Positions 48,120-62,071 of a stretch of 64,000 bases of DNA are shown piece after piece. This DNA comes from Sipunculus nudus (lineage: Eukaryota; Annelida; Sipuncula; Golfingiida; Sipunculidae). Each line of letters begins with the position of its first letter. Position 1 is the first letter of the stretch. The stretch spans positions 47,122,695 to 47,186,694 of the forward strand of contig CM049316.1 of the NCBI GenBank assembly GCA_026874595.1, in the 5' to 3' direction. The translations under genes were made by a program, and so were the position numbers. The notes beneath the pieces were generated by a model that was not told the origin of the DNA, searched no databases, and was given only the letters and a program-made list of their open reading frames with translations.

Positions 48120-48816
48120 GCCCAAACTACTCTCCATGATGTGCTGGGGATATCCACTTACAGCAGTAACAAATGTCCCTGACACAGCTAATTGGCAAAA
48201 CTACATTTTTCCATGGAATTTTTGAGATGGTGCTTTTTTTGTGTAGGACTTCTCTGTTGTAACAGATATAACATGACACTTTCAATCCTGTCAGTGACTA
48301 TTTACAGATCTTATGTTAAATGCAGATCAGAAAATCAAACATGTCACAACATACATCACAGGGGTCATCTATCAACTCTTATGCCAGATATAAACATTAC
48401 AAGAGCAAACTTCGGCTCAGATTTCTGCTGTTTAACCTTAAGTGACTCAAATTTTTTTTACTAATGTTAACCACTGTGGTAATATTAACTCAGTTTCATC
48501 TAGCAATATAAAAAAATAGAATAGAGCCGTAATTTTTCATTTACCTCCCTATGATAACAACCATAGTTTTAAATTATTTTATGGTAGCAATAAAAACTTC
48601 AAAATTGGTCACAACATTTACACAAAAAATGAATGTTTGCTTTTTTTGTGTGTATCAAATGTTCTGATATGTTCTTTACTATACAAATACACACTCTGGG
48701 AACTATTTAAACAAGGAAACTTGTTGCATGTTTGGAAAGGGATTAAAATCTGCATTATTTTCCTCTTTCAAAATAATAAAAAAAATCGAGGGTTACATTG
48801 TCACAGTATAAATATA

Positions 48817-50716
48817 CAGTGAAACTCATTACTTGCGAACAACTCAGTAAGACGGACAACTCACTTATACAGACACTAAATCTCAGTCCCTTTGATTTCG
48901 CCTCCATTTTATGTTTATTGATATAAACTCAGTTAAGCTCGGACAACTCACTATCCCGGACGACGGACAAACTTTCCCATCCGGCCAGCATATCCAGTAC
49001 ATATTAAAATCCTCTAAAGTCGACAGACATCGCAAGTTCTATTTTTGTTCATATATTAGCCGGGAGATGGCGCTCTGAGTTTCTTGACCTTGTATGACCT
49101 GTTATGGTCAAAGCCACAGCCTGGGGATAAGCGTAAATTGGTGAACCATTGGAATGTTATATGTAAATATACAGTTTCTAAATTGTTGTTCATTCTTATA
49201 AATGTGTCAATTAGGGCTGGGTATCGGTCCGCCTCTTCCGGTACAATACGTATTGCGATACAGTTAATTCGATACCGATACGTATTGACGATACATTTCA
49301 ATTTTCTTTGTATATCATTTCTTAATACAAGCTCTGTTTCTTGTTTTTATATGTCTTTTTTATTTTAACATACAACATATTTAGTATGCTATGCACTTAA
49401 GCAGCTTAAGCTTGACATTAGATAAATAAACAAACCAGTTCCTTTTAATTATAAAAATCTATCTAATCAAGCAAAATCTCGATCTTCTTTGAGCCCTCAG
49501 CATCCCTCTCCCCCCCCCCCCCTCCTCCAAACATGTTTTATTGCATTTGGTGGGGAAGATCATAGGCTGTTTTTTTTATCATGTAATCACACAGTTTTGT
49601 ATAATTCTGTGAATATGAATCCCATTAGTCACTCTCCTGTTTGTACAGGATTTGTCCCCAGGCTTCAACCATTTATTTGACATCTGATGTCGAACGCGGG
49701 AAATCCGTGTAACCTATGACCGTTACAAAATTAGAGATTAAATTACATATATAAAGATAGGATTTATACGTAAATGTACCCTGTTCCTTGTAGCAATATG
49801 TGATGTGAATATCAGTTCATTAATAAAGAGAAACGTTATTATCATTCTCCTATTATCGCTCACATGCGCCTGCTTGTCATGGAAGTACTGACTTGCATGC
49901 GTATATACATTATTTACAAGACTTAAAAGCCAAGGCAGCAAATATATAGACTGAAGTACATTTAGATTTATAATTCGTCATGGTTATATGTAAAGTTATA
50001 GTTAGAATGCTATTCATTAGCAAGCAATCGATACAGCATGCAACGCATTTCGGTTATCGTATCAAGGTCTTGTATCGATATATAGATATATTGATACAGA
50101 CCTAGTGTCGATAACACAGTCATTATCAAATTAAGATTTGCAGGTCAATTGGGAAAAAATAAGCTTTCAAACTGAAACAGCTTTTCATTCAACAAGAAAA
50201 TCATCAAAGACTGCTGTTTGTCCTTTGTGATCGGCGTCTGTCAGGAGGAGCTGTAAATTTAGTTATGCGACAGTTTGAACATTGTTATGGTGAATGCGTG
50301 GTGAAGACTATCCTTTAACAAATAATCATGCTTCCTGATGCTGACGATAATCAATCTTCAATATGGTTAGTGCAACCATCCATTAACTGCCGCTTGCTTA
50401 GAAGATGAAACATGGTAAGTCAAAGTGAAACTGCAAAGATTAGATTTCAAGGCCTAGCTGATGTTTGTATTTCTTTTTTATAAATACTTATATTTTATAA
50501 ATTGCAAATACATATTTAACCTAATGATTTAAATCTAATTTATGTAGCCTATTTCAAATTAGGCGTACATTTAATGAAAACATAGGATATCAGAAACATT
50601 CAATGCCGAATTGACGCAAAATGCCAAACTCCTCTAAACAGGACAACTCACTAATACGGACAAAAAAATCAAAATCCTCCAGTCTCTTGAGTGTCTGGCT
50701 TAGGGGAGTTTCACTG
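48817..50716. mobile_element. Tigger/pogo-like non-autonomous element with TA target sites
   Basis: Ends CAGTGAAACTC at 48817 and, inverted, CAGTGAAACTCC ending at 50716, each next to TA (48815-48816 and 50717-50718). Near both ends are GGACAACTCACT(T/A)ATAC-type blocks (about 48856 and 50641), forming subterminal similarity. No transposase frame in 1.9 kb. An 893-bp hAT-like MITE (49212-50104) has inserted inside. Confidence 0.7.
49212..50104. mobile_element. hAT-like MITE nested in the Tigger-like element
   Basis: Left end TAGGGCTGGGTATCGG and right end (inverted) TAGGTCTGTATCAATAT. The flanking direct repeats are GTGTCAAT (49204-49211) and GTGTCGAT (50105-50112), matching at seven of eight positions. 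Both ends carry further GTATCGATAC-type subterminal repeats. No coding sequence. Confidence 0.7.
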
Positions 50717-51068
50717 TATTAGGAACTAGTGTTGGGAGTCGCTTCCTCGATCATAATCAATTATCAGCAGCATATCAGCAACCGATGACCGATTGTTAGT
50801 CACATTTAACAAGTGTCTGAAATCAGCCATCAGAGGGAGCTACTTTAGTATCCATGCTACATGTTGGTTAAAGGAACTAAGTAAAGGGTAGGGAACACTA
50901 AGGTGCAAGAAGATGAAGTATACTGATAACAAATAGAAATGACAAAATTTTAGGTATGGAACATCTCAAATAAAATAATCATACAGTGTGACCCTGATGA
51001 GGCCTGGGTTGAAATGTAGCCTGGATTCCAAAGTCATAATCAATCACCAGTAAAATTTGACATTTCTG

Positions 51069-51494
51069 GACCTGCTTCTGTGGCTCAGGGGTTGAGTGCA
51101 GGACTCAAAGCTAGGAGATCTTGAGTTCAAATCTCACCCGAGGCGGTGAGAATTTTCACGGTTGGCCCCCACCCAGGGTGAGCCCTCTGCAAGCTTAATG
51201 GGAAGGTCATGCCCAACAGCCGTGTTTTACTCACAAACGAGTGCGCCTTTTGGGGGTTCCTTGGCTGTATGACCCAGCAATTGGGACGATTACGCACCCA
51301 GGGCCCGCAGGTGCAGTAATCACCGGCCTGGTTGACGCCAGGATATAATATGAGAGGAAGCGTGTGATATTGCCCTATCAAATAATCTGAAACCGGAATG
51401 GAAATCTGCAGATGTACAAATATGTAGTTAAGTTAGCATTTAAAAAATTGGAGGCGGTTACCTCCACCGATAAAATATTGTAAAAAAAAAAAAA
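51069..51494 (+). mobile_element. tRNA-derived SINE with poly-A tail and 12-bp target duplication
   Basis: The element is bounded by direct repeats TTGACATTTCTG at 51057-51068 and 51495-51506 and ends in about 13 A residues. The tRNA-like head has an A box TGGCTCAGGGG (51081-51091) and a B box AGTTCAAATC (51124-51133). The body of about 300 bp, with CCCAGGGCCCGCAGGTGCAG and CCGGCCTGGTTGACGCCAGG, belongs to no family I can name with confidence. The intact duplication implies a fairly recent insertion. Confidence 0.85.
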
Positions 51495-52167
51495 TTGACA
51501 TTTCTGATCGAAAATAGAAATGTCAACCCTCACAATTGATTTATAAGGGCATATCTTTATATTCCAAGATCCGATTGGGTGACCGGTCTGACCTTCATGT
51601 CCTATAATACCCCTGCTGGATGAACTGCGTGGTGAATAAGTGTGAGTGTGACCTACTGTTCTGACAGTTCTGACATTGCGCTGTTGATAATTCCTCTGTT
51701 ATCGCCCAATCCCTGCACATGTTTTGCGCCATCACCCTGTTAATTTTACAAATAATAAGAAATCGATCACCTGAATCCTACATACTTTATTACGTCCAGG
51801 AGCGTGTCATTTTCTCACATTATCCAGTAATGGAAGTATGTTGACAAAACTCGGTCACTGGTAAAATTTCCCGTTATTCACGTTGACCGCAGTCACCACA
51901 ACCGAACGCTATGAACTTCGGGCATTCACTTCTTGAATAGGTTATTCGGTGTTATGACACCAGATGGCGTTGAAGTAGAGCCAAGTTGTCATTTCATTTC
52001 GCGCCATAGCGTTCTTCCATCATTTCTCTTTTAACATATTTTAGAACAAAAATACATGATTGCTGTTTCTGATGGATGGCGCTGTGAGACCCTTCGCGAA
52101 TTTTCCAAAACAGTGTTTAATTTCTCAGGATTTGTGGGGAAATATGGAAATTACCCCATCAGCATCA

Positions 52168-52186
52168 GGACACACACACACACCCT

Positions 52187-52229
<43 letters not shown>
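52168..52229. repeat. (CA)n microsatellite
   Basis: About 60 bp of CA with one CCCTCT interruption. Confidence 0.95.
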
Positions 52230-52231
<2 letters not shown>

Positions 52232-53402
52232 CAGTCGTAGTCAAGGAGGATTTGTGCAGTCCTTAATTAAGATATACCTAGATTAAGGAATATTTGAACA
52301 TTTGAAAAAATAGTTTTCCGTTCCCCTACCCTCAGCCACCACAAAATGTTGATAAAAAAGTTAAAAAGTTTGACCTTAATGACAATATGTTTTTTCCTTT
52401 GCACAAATTTGCACACGATATTTTAGTTTTATCTATTGTTTAAACCTTATCCGCACAAGGGACCTCCAGGTCTACTTGGAACGTTATTTATATATTAATA
52501 ATATATAATTAAAAACATATCCATTTATGACTGAAGACATATACATGACGTTAGGCGTAAAGATCAGAGCATTACAGCGACTGTCACTCATCTTATAATT
52601 CTGCAGAGATGCTGGGGGATGTATACTTGGAGGAGGCATTGATACTGTCAGAGACATATACACCTCTTGCTAGAGTCTATACCATGTAGAAAAGGAAAAC
52701 AAAATCATACCATGATGGGGCAAAGGGTGCAACTTGCATATAGAAATTTCTTGAAATTTTCTTTATAATATTGGCCATGGATGAAATAATATATATATAT
52801 GGTTCACATATGTACAAGATAGAACATGTTACCTATTAAAATGTTATCTTGGACATATAATGACAAAAGATATGGATATCTTGGTTGTGTTGTGCATCAC
52901 GGTGCATGATTAGAAATTATTTCTAATTTTCATTTTTGTGGAATGATGTGATGATAAACGATATGTGTAGAATGTTACGGACGCGTATGTATATATATAT
53001 CACTCAATATACAGTACAAAAACAAACCCGGCGCGTACCGGTACATTCCTGAAAAGAATAATTAAGACAAGATAAGACAAGATAAGATATATTTATTCTG
53101 CCCATAAAATATACAGGAGTGCGTGTATTGACAAGCCAATATCCGTTTAAAATGAACATAACGTGATACATACATTTTCTAAGAAAATATACATGATATA
53201 TACTCGACTCAACGGGTTTAGATCAATATGTATACGATATTAAAGAGTATATATACATATACATTGTAAGATAAAAACATACCATTAGAAAACAAGAATG
53301 AGCTATATTAATAAAATTTATGAGCTGTTTAGCAAAGCAAAGATTAAAACTGCATCACACAAAAGACCATTCACTAATACTGAATAGGTGGCATAAATTC
53401 CA

Positions 53403-53411
53403 ATATATATA

Positions 53412-53449
<38 letters not shown>
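53403..53449. repeat. (TA)n microsatellite
   Basis: TA dinucleotides with one TTTA interruption. Confidence 0.95.
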
Positions 53450-53450
<1 letters not shown>

Positions 53451-53823
53451 CCCTTAATCTTATTTTAGAAATATAAATCATTTTAAAAGCATACCGGATC
53501 AGATAAAAAAGAATAGAAATAAATTAAGCAGTTTAAGCATGTGAATATCAAAACAACCAATAACTGTATAGATTATGTATATTATAAATCACACGCTATA
53601 CTTCGCAATATCCTCCCTGATGTATATACTCTGTCCTTGAGCCTGCATTTAGTGTAATTTAGAGTAAATAATTTTTTTTTATAATGACTTGCCAGTTTCC
53701 CGTGCATGCATGATTTATCGTGATCTAACATGGATTGCTTGGATTATTTATCGCAACAAACAACTGTGAAAGTGCATTATGTTATAGAAACCCAAAGATA
53801 TACTGAGTCGAAATGTCTATTTA

Positions 53824-53838
53824 CACACACACACACAC

Positions 53839-53878
<40 letters not shown>
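53824..53878. repeat. (CA)n microsatellite
   Basis: CA dinucleotides with one CCCT interruption. Confidence 0.95.
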
Positions 53879-53879
<1 letters not shown>

Positions 53880-55288
53880 ATGCATTAGAAATATTAATAT
53901 GGAAAGTTTTCTTTTACATTTAGTTCAAAGTGCAATTATATGTTGACAGTATGTTTAAAAGATGGGCTTGGCTATATCTGCTATTAGGTTCTCTTGATGT
54001 TCTATGAAAAATGGTGCTTTGTTTAGATTATTATGTGCCCTAAACGTGTATAGGGGGTCTTTTTAGACACCCCCACCCCCTGTAAACTATAAGTATATTA
54101 TGCCCTGTGCGTATATATGAGGTTCAACAATTAAGCAGGCATGGTAATTTTTGTTTGCAATTCAGATCCTATATACAAAATATCACAAGCAATTTTGCAA
54201 TGCAAAAGTTCAGAGATTGTATTGATATCGCAGCTGAATAATATGCAAAAGATCTAAGAAAAGACAATTAACATCATTACAGAACGAATATCTCCGGTTC
54301 TAAAATAAACCTGAGTACCTTTCAATATGGGCGAGTCCTGCATGTTTAGTATATACCAGCAGGAGTAAACATATTAAATCAAATCTATGAAATACACATT
54401 AATGCTAAATTGAATAAGAAATAGAATAATCTCTCTCTGATTATGTTACATTACAGAGGCTTTAGCTATAATCAATTTATTTTCCTTTTGCTTCCACTTA
54501 CACGTTTACAGTTTTTTTTATAGCTGCAATATGTTGATAAATTAAAGAGTTTTGATCTGAGTATTTATTTTATCAAAAATCAAATTTAAGGACACTTTTC
54601 ACGTATACTAATTCACAGCAATTCACATGAATTTAAAATTTAAAAGGCACTCACGCACGATATATTCAATGTTTTCATATATAAAAAGTATTGTTCATGA
54701 TTGTTGAAACCATTCATGTTATACCTGGTATATGTATATATATGCATGGATATACTTAATTGCCTAACACGCTTTTTGTATACATGAGAGAAAACTTGTT
54801 TATAACTTCAATAAATTTACTGATAAAATGATTTTTCATAAAAAGAATTGAGATTGAAACTTTAAAATTATAAAACATTTATGCATAAACCAAAAAATGC
54901 ATATATTTTTTCTGGGTCTGAGATAATTAATTAGATAAAAATTAGGATTATATCAGTGTGTTTCTGTACAAAATTGTTAAAAATAATTTTAATATGCCAT
55001 TGTGTTTGATATATTTCGTGCGATTCCGGCCATACATCGAAGTGAGGGACAAGAGTTCTCTTGCATGCACGACTGTAAAAAATTAAAGTTTTCCAAAATA
55101 TGACCAAACCTGTCCTCAGGGGAATTTAATTACATGAAACCACGGAAAGTCCTACGAACAATGTTGATAAAATGACATTACTAGCTCTTATACCTCGTTA
55201 TGGTATTTTTTAATCTCAATGATAATACCCTAATTATATTTACCATTATTCTGCTTTTATTACTACTCTTATTCTATATATAGATACA

Positions 55289-55289
<1 letters not shown>

Positions 55290-55357
<68 letters not shown>

Positions 55358-55506
55358 ATAATAATTATTATTATTATAATTAATATTATTATCATCATCA
55401 AATGTTATTATTATTATTATCTTCATCGTCATAAAATGTTATTTTAATTATTATAAACATTATTATTATTATATTATTATTATTGTTGTTATTATTGTTA
55501 TTATTA

Positions 55507-55550
<44 letters not shown>

Positions 55551-55556
55551 ATACTA
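55290..55556. repeat. (ATT)n microsatellite, about 265 bp
   Basis: Long ATT/TTA trinucleotide array with ATC, ATAA and GTT variants and a short unique interruption near 55383-55450. Confidence 0.95.
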
Positions 55557-55830
55557 TTTATCACAGCAAGCAATAGTGTCACTCCTTAGTGAAGTATTTT
55601 TATTAATTAAGGATGCAGTACATGCATACAGTCTATTATACGCACAGCACTCACTATACATGCCAAAAGCTTACTGTTCAAAACCTGTAAATAATTTTGG
55701 ATATTCTTTTACACTTTAACAAAATTATCCTGAACTACAGTTTATGAAGGGTAAACACTTTACAAATCCTGACATAAAATGAAATTTATCTTTTCTATTT
55801 CAAACCCAAGACTGGTGGGAACCGTTAGCG

Positions 55831-56061
55831 TGTTCCAAATATGGGCATAATGTAATTCTAGGATCCCTTCCAGGGAGTACCCCTGACGTCATAAGACATA
55901 ATGGTCTTAATGACGCACAACTGATACCGACAAGCAACGCCGCAGGTGTTTCCTGGCGTTTGGTTGGCGCGCGCGTTACCTAGGTTGCGCCGCGCATCAA
56001 TAGGTTCTCCGCCTACCTCCCAAGCGAACAATTAGCGGCCCTCTCTCATTACCTATTAAGG
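55831..56061 (+). promoter_or_regulatory. CArG-CRE composite element, distal copy
   Basis: A CArG box CCAAATATGG (55835-55844) is followed 39 bp later by a perfect palindromic CRE TGACGTCA (55884-55891). Then come a GC-rich stretch with GGCGCGCGCG (near 55965) and another perfect CArG box CCTATTAAGG (56052-56061). CArG boxes bind serum response factor and TGACGTCA binds CREB-family proteins. The same CArG-CRE arrangement with conserved flanks recurs at 62072-62129. It may be an enhancer or alternative promoter of the gene starting near 62.35 kb. Confidence 0.55.
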
Positions 56062-58440
56062 AAATCCCCCGCACATTTATACATCTTCATCTACTCCAAA
56101 ATTAATATTTCCTCTGCACGTCATCCAGCTTTAAATATCACCGATTTCCTGTATTTGGCGCATATTTATGATTCCTGTTTGCCTGTGTATATATATTTTA
56201 AGATAACTCAGAAACCCGAAAAAAAACTATTTTACATTTATATAGGCACTGTATTAATATTGGTAACATCTCATTTATAAAACACAGAAATAACTGAAAT
56301 TAACCAGATGTCTACCAGAAATCATACATGTTTGTTTTCCTGTCAGTTTCTTTCTCTATTGTTCGCCATCTTGTTTTATGTCCAGTTTCATTAATATATT
56401 ACAGTTGCCTGATATAAACATTTCCCCCTAGATTACATAAGCTTTTAAGATATTTAATTACAAACATTATTTGAAAAGACTCAACAAAAATTCAAGATCA
56501 TGCATGACCAGATAACATCCTCATATCTTTGTATACTCTGCATGACAAGCAGAGGTGTCATGTTTTTCGTGATAAGCATTCCCGTTATTTTATAGATTTA
56601 AAATATTAATGCGTTAAATATCTCAACTTCCTATATATTCATTATCATGGCTGGTGATCATATACAGTGCCTGTTGACTAGTCTCTTTCTAACAGCCTAT
56701 ATCCACCCTGGTGTTGAGGACACAATTAATAATTATATATATTTCATTTGTGTGCAAAATTTAGATATAGATTATCTCCACGTGAAATCAGCTAGTGTTG
56801 AACTCTTCAATTATAACTCGTGTTAATTCCTGTGTGTCTGTATACGTCAGGGTGACGAGTCACCGGTGTTAATATGAAGGAATGTTTATGTATACATATA
56901 CTTATAATTATTTTGTATAAAATATTTACACGAACGGTATCTTGCATTACACGTTATATAACAGGGCAGATATATAGAGGACTTTTACGAGAGGGACAGA
57001 CGAGTAACATCCATGCAGACTGAGGTATACAAGTGTGCCGGGAATGGGAAAAGACTTCACAGGGTACCCAACGGCCGTATACTTAAAAAACATCAAAGCT
57101 GAAGTGGTTATATCGTTTGATTTGAAAAAAAGTTTTGGATTAAAGAAAGTATATCGCTGGCCCCATGAACCAAAAGTAAATTTTGTATATTGGTCTTATG
57201 ATTAATATATATGTCGGTAAAATTTTTTTTTTGAAACTTTATTTTTTAAATCTTGCCTTTTGTATGTATTTTTACTGACAGGGGTCTAAAGTGCGTGAAC
57301 TCAAATGCGTTTGCGCCTCATAACTCGTAGAATGCAGGTTAAATGCAGTTCAAACGTTGCATGCTAATAGTTATAATGGTGCATCGGAGGCACACAATAT
57401 TTGTTTAGCACTCTTGTATATACATTCAGAAGGATCTGACTTTCAGTGTGTTCAAAATCATGTTGTTGTCGCCCTGTAGCCCGCAGAATATAGGTCACCG
57501 TTACCTAATTCTTTGTTATTCAAGGAAATTTGACAGGACCTCATATGCAAACGCTTTTAGTTAAAAGTTTCTGGGTTCAACGATTACGATTTGTGCCATG
57601 TTAAAGAAAAGCAAAGGGTTAATGCAAATTAAGCATTGTTCCACTCATAGTATTTTTGTAGACTTATATATAATATATGCTTTCAGACATTTCAGAGACC
57701 ATTGGCCTTCGTAATTTTTTTTTATACAATGCTTATTTTGGGTTATATTGATAAGCTTTGGGTATAAAGCTTAGTTTGAAATCTGAATTAATATAAACGT
57801 CCTATTGTTGCTGTTCCGTGGTCATGAATTGATGAAATATCAATGTGAAATGAAAATGGATCTATAGATATATACGGAATAAAAAAGGTCACAGTACATG
57901 CACGTAATATATATATTTAACACCAAAGACCTACCAGATTATATTTCATGCATTATTCAGCATAAAATAATCATGATGCACTCTTATAAGTAAAACTAAA
58001 ATGTATAAACCGAGAAGTATATCTTGACACTTATTAACAGAAATATAGTGTAATTACATTAATTTTAGTTCCCTTAAAGATACAATTCATGGTATATTCC
58101 ATGCAAGGAAATTTCAGAACGGGCACGTGCAGACGATTCCCGGTCAGTAAAATAAGAGAACTATCTGCGGCCCAAATATAAAGCAATATAAGTCAAAGGA
58201 AAGGAGACTGGAGCCTTTCATTTTTCATAATTAAAATATCGAGTATATGACATCAGCATTAAATTCTGAAACCTTACAAAAGGATCACAATTTGAAAGAG
58301 GACAGAAAAAACACTGCTTTTAAAAAGTTTCTTGGCTGGGAATTTCCTTAGTTAAATGTAAAAATATGTTTTTATTACGAGTGTGCATGATCTTTTCCGT
58401 ATTTTGTTAATGATCGACATTATGTCTGCTCCTTTATGCA

Positions 58441-58680
58441 CACACATCTTCGCTATATATATACTTTACTGCATGGTATTGTCTGGATCCGATTATGTAG
58501 AATTTGTTTTTCTTATCTACAATATTATAGTCCCTAGCGCAGTAATCCGACGTCTTATAGCACACATCTTCGCTATACATATACTTTACTGCATGGTATT
58601 GTCTGGATCCGATTATGTAGAATTTTTTTCTTATCTACAATATTATAGTCCCTATAGCGCGGTAATCCGGCGTCTCAATA
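58441..58680 (+). repeat. 120-bp tandem duplication
   Basis: CACACATCTTCGCTATA starts at 58441 and again at 58561. The two units differ at only a few positions. Confidence 0.9.
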
Positions 58681-58898
58681 TAGAATGATCGTCCTGAGCG
58701 TTTGTGTGTATGTGTTTGTCCATCAATTTTCTCAGAGTGATAGAAGGCATATATATAGTCTTATAATAATCTTCGAACTTATATATCATACATATTTAAC
58801 TGCACCTCATTGTTTTCTATTTGGACATGGCCACCATGTGCCATTGCAGTGAATACAGTACTTGTTTTAATATCTCTTCTCACTAGCTCTCCCCCCTT

Positions 58899-58900
<2 letters not shown>

Positions 58901-58959
<59 letters not shown>
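58901..58959. repeat. (TA)n microsatellite
   Basis: About 58 bp of TA. Confidence 0.95.
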
Positions 58960-58964
<5 letters not shown>

Positions 58965-59215
58965 CACATGAACAGGCTTGTTTCTGCATGTCCATGGAGG
59001 AGTATATATCTCAGCTGCATACATCTCCTGTAGTGAACACTAATTAACTAATTAACCGCATCGCTCACCGAGGCTTGTTTGTAACATGTCTGACATATCT
59101 CTCTAAACTTGTCTCTCTGCACTGACCATGTCTGATTTTTCTCTGTGTATGCACTGATGAATTTAAACGATAGTAAATCATTTAACTGTAAAACAGTATA
59201 AAGATGTTAAATTAT

Positions 59216-59221
<6 letters not shown>

Positions 59222-59288
<67 letters not shown>
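59222..59288. repeat. (TA)n microsatellite
   Basis: TA dinucleotides with a TGTATAA interruption near 59248. Confidence 0.95.
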
Positions 59289-59292
<4 letters not shown>

Positions 59293-60586
59293 AGGGGTAG
59301 CATTATTTGTGGTATAATTTTAAATAAAAAGCTCAATTACATTCAGAGCAACCATGTATCATAAACTTTTCATGCATTTATTTATATCCCGGAAGAAGGA
59401 GAAGAAGAAAATCAGACCAGATTATATCAATGAGAGGATGCTTGTTATATACAAAAGGTCAGATAAATCAGTGTCATCAGGCCATTCCACAGGTATTTTT
59501 GTATGCCCTATGTAATTCGTCTACATGCGTCCATGCACAAATTATATTTACATCAAATTGATGACGTGTGAACGGATTCCTTTATGATAAACTATGAAGG
59601 CTGATCCAATACATGCCGATGCAATATATATATATTATGAGGTTAGAATTTATACCACGCAAGCTTATAACATTCTCAATTCGTCTGCTGACATGCACGG
59701 ACATCCATGGAGCACTCTCTTTATTTTCATGACCGTCGGTGAGTCACGGCACCCTCCTGCATGTAAATCTCTCTTATTATATCCTGATTGCATCATCCCC
59801 GACCACATCCTTCCTCCCTGTCTGCCACCTGGTAACCTCTAGGTGTATATACGGCCCGTTTTTAAGCAAAATTTTCTTTGCATCCTTCAGAAATATTATA
59901 TACATATACATACCCATTCTGGTCTCACTTTCCTCTCTCTTGATTATGGAGTACAAAGTCCCAACTATAAAGAAAAACATGTTAAAAATGACGGTGGTGT
60001 TCATTTGTGCGCAACAAGCTCTAATTCACAGTGCATGTAAATGTATTAAGTGACACTGCGATGTGTGTATCAATATATAAAATGGGTCGCGCCATCTCCA
60101 AATCTGACAGTCTCCAGATGATCCATAGCCACTAACCGATCCTCAGTTTCCGGAAATCAGGCTCAAGATGGCACAGGCCCATCAAATATAATGACATTTA
60201 TTTTAACTATTTATGAATGAAATCAGCATGTCACGCAATGTGTTATCATCTTTTAAGTAACCCTATACATGTATACTCCAAATTATAAATGGCGTGCGGG
60301 TCATAAAGAAGAAACGATATTTTAGCAATATATCCCATAAGCACCCGATAAATATAATCAGACAAGCTATTATAAGACCACACTGTCATAGGCTTTGGAG
60401 CCAGGGCGCTCTTGTCAAACAATGCCGGTCATGAGAGAAGTATAGTTGTAAGGAAGGCCTTTTACAGATGAGAGATCATATATATATTGCTCCACATGCT
60501 ATAATTCTCCTATCTTTATAAAGTTGTGGTGTATGCAATCGACAAACGCTCCATATGTGTCGGTTTTCATACATACATATACATAC

Positions 60587-60589
<3 letters not shown>

Positions 60590-60638
<49 letters not shown>
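60590..60638. repeat. (TA)n microsatellite
   Basis: TA dinucleotides preceded by ACATACAT units. Confidence 0.95.
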
Positions 60639-60640
<2 letters not shown>

Positions 60641-60889
60641 TCTATATATATCATATAACCTACAACATTACACACATCTTCTTGTGAATATATGTGTCCA
60701 TTTCCTGGATTATAATATATATGTTATATGTTACATATATGCATATCATCAAGTTACTGTGATGCACCCCCTCCGTCCCACATATTCACACATATATACA
60801 TGCACACCATGCGTTAGCATGGACCATGCAGCATCGGCTTCAGAAATGATGCAAATTTGTAAAATTCTTAAAATAACCTCAGAAATGCA

Positions 60890-60892
<3 letters not shown>

Positions 60893-60932
<40 letters not shown>
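60893..60932. repeat. (TA)n microsatellite
   Basis: TA dinucleotides. Confidence 0.95.
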
Positions 60933-60938
<6 letters not shown>

Positions 60939-61029
60939 GAGTTTTACACAATAACAGCTCATATATACGTGCGATTATTCATGAATATATATACAGGCAC
61001 AAGCATGTATTTTAAGCTCTATAATATTA

Positions 61030-61030
<1 letters not shown>

Positions 61031-61092
<62 letters not shown>
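61031..61092. repeat. (TA)n microsatellite
   Basis: About 60 bp of TA. Confidence 0.95.
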
Positions 61093-61097
<5 letters not shown>

Positions 61098-62071
61098 GAG
61101 CAATTTTTTTAAACACCCGTCTTAAAGGGAAATACTTTTCGAATGACCTTTGGGATAACTGGTATGGTGATATAAAGATAAATAACACCTGGATGGGAAA
61201 AAAAACTATGACACTGATTAATAGAGTCGTCACACAGCCTCGAATAAAGATATTATCAATGTACCCCCAGCATATTCAGCATGGACGTCTACTGGGAAAA
61301 ATATGATAATGTTCACACAACATGAACATACGTCACTCACTTGAGAGGATCGGGCATTATTAAATGTGAAAGACGCGCGCATTTGTGCCCGTGTGAAGTG
61401 TGCAGGTTACTAGATGTATGGCAAGCTTTCCTCTCAGTATCTGAACACCCTGACATTTATTAGGTGGCAGGGAGACGGGCTGTCACTTCCCTCGCCATCA
61501 TAAGTCGATATGTTGTTCTCTCAGCTGTTCTCCACACAAAGAGTCTGAATAAGCAATATGCCTTTTTGGACGGAGCAAGCCATGCAGAAAAGTGTAACAC
61601 AACTGACCGAGACAAAGCACGGGGGTCATAAAACCGGCCTTTATTTCAAACCACCCACCCAGAAAACTGAACGGTTGTTGAACGAACCGATTTTGCTCCT
61701 TGTTTCGCAGTGTGCCGTCACTTGCTCTTTTGTCGTCTGCTCGCACGTGCACTGCGCGCCCCCGCGCATGTGCCGATGTTTATCTTTGAGTATATTTACA
61801 TGTTGCATCCACTGCACAGAAAACATGTGATGTCTGCAAAGCAGAACGGGCAATTATTTTATTCCATGGCGCATTTTTCTTAATATTTTCTTTAATCTCC
61901 ACAGTCCAAATCGTTTTGAAAGGAATAATAATTAGCTACTTTTAAAATCTGTGCCGAGTTGTTTGGAGTCGTTGACCCAGCACGTGCCTATTAGAACTTG
62001 TGCAAAACCGTTATCCCTGGCTCCGTTATGAAGCTTAATTGAAAGACCCCGCTGATACCCAAGCGGGTACT

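Larger units (their letters stand above)
52300..55284. other. AT-rich non-coding stretch
   Basis: No interspersed repeat with recognisable ends and no exon-like frame. Contains two microsatellites (53403-53449 TA, 53824-53878 CA). Confidence 0.6.
56100..62070. other. Gene-free, microsatellite-rich region between the two CArG-CRE elements
   Basis: Contains several TA microsatellites and a 120-bp tandem duplication (58441-58680) but no supported exon. Long frames over 60555-61097 are translated TA repeats. Confidence 0.6.
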
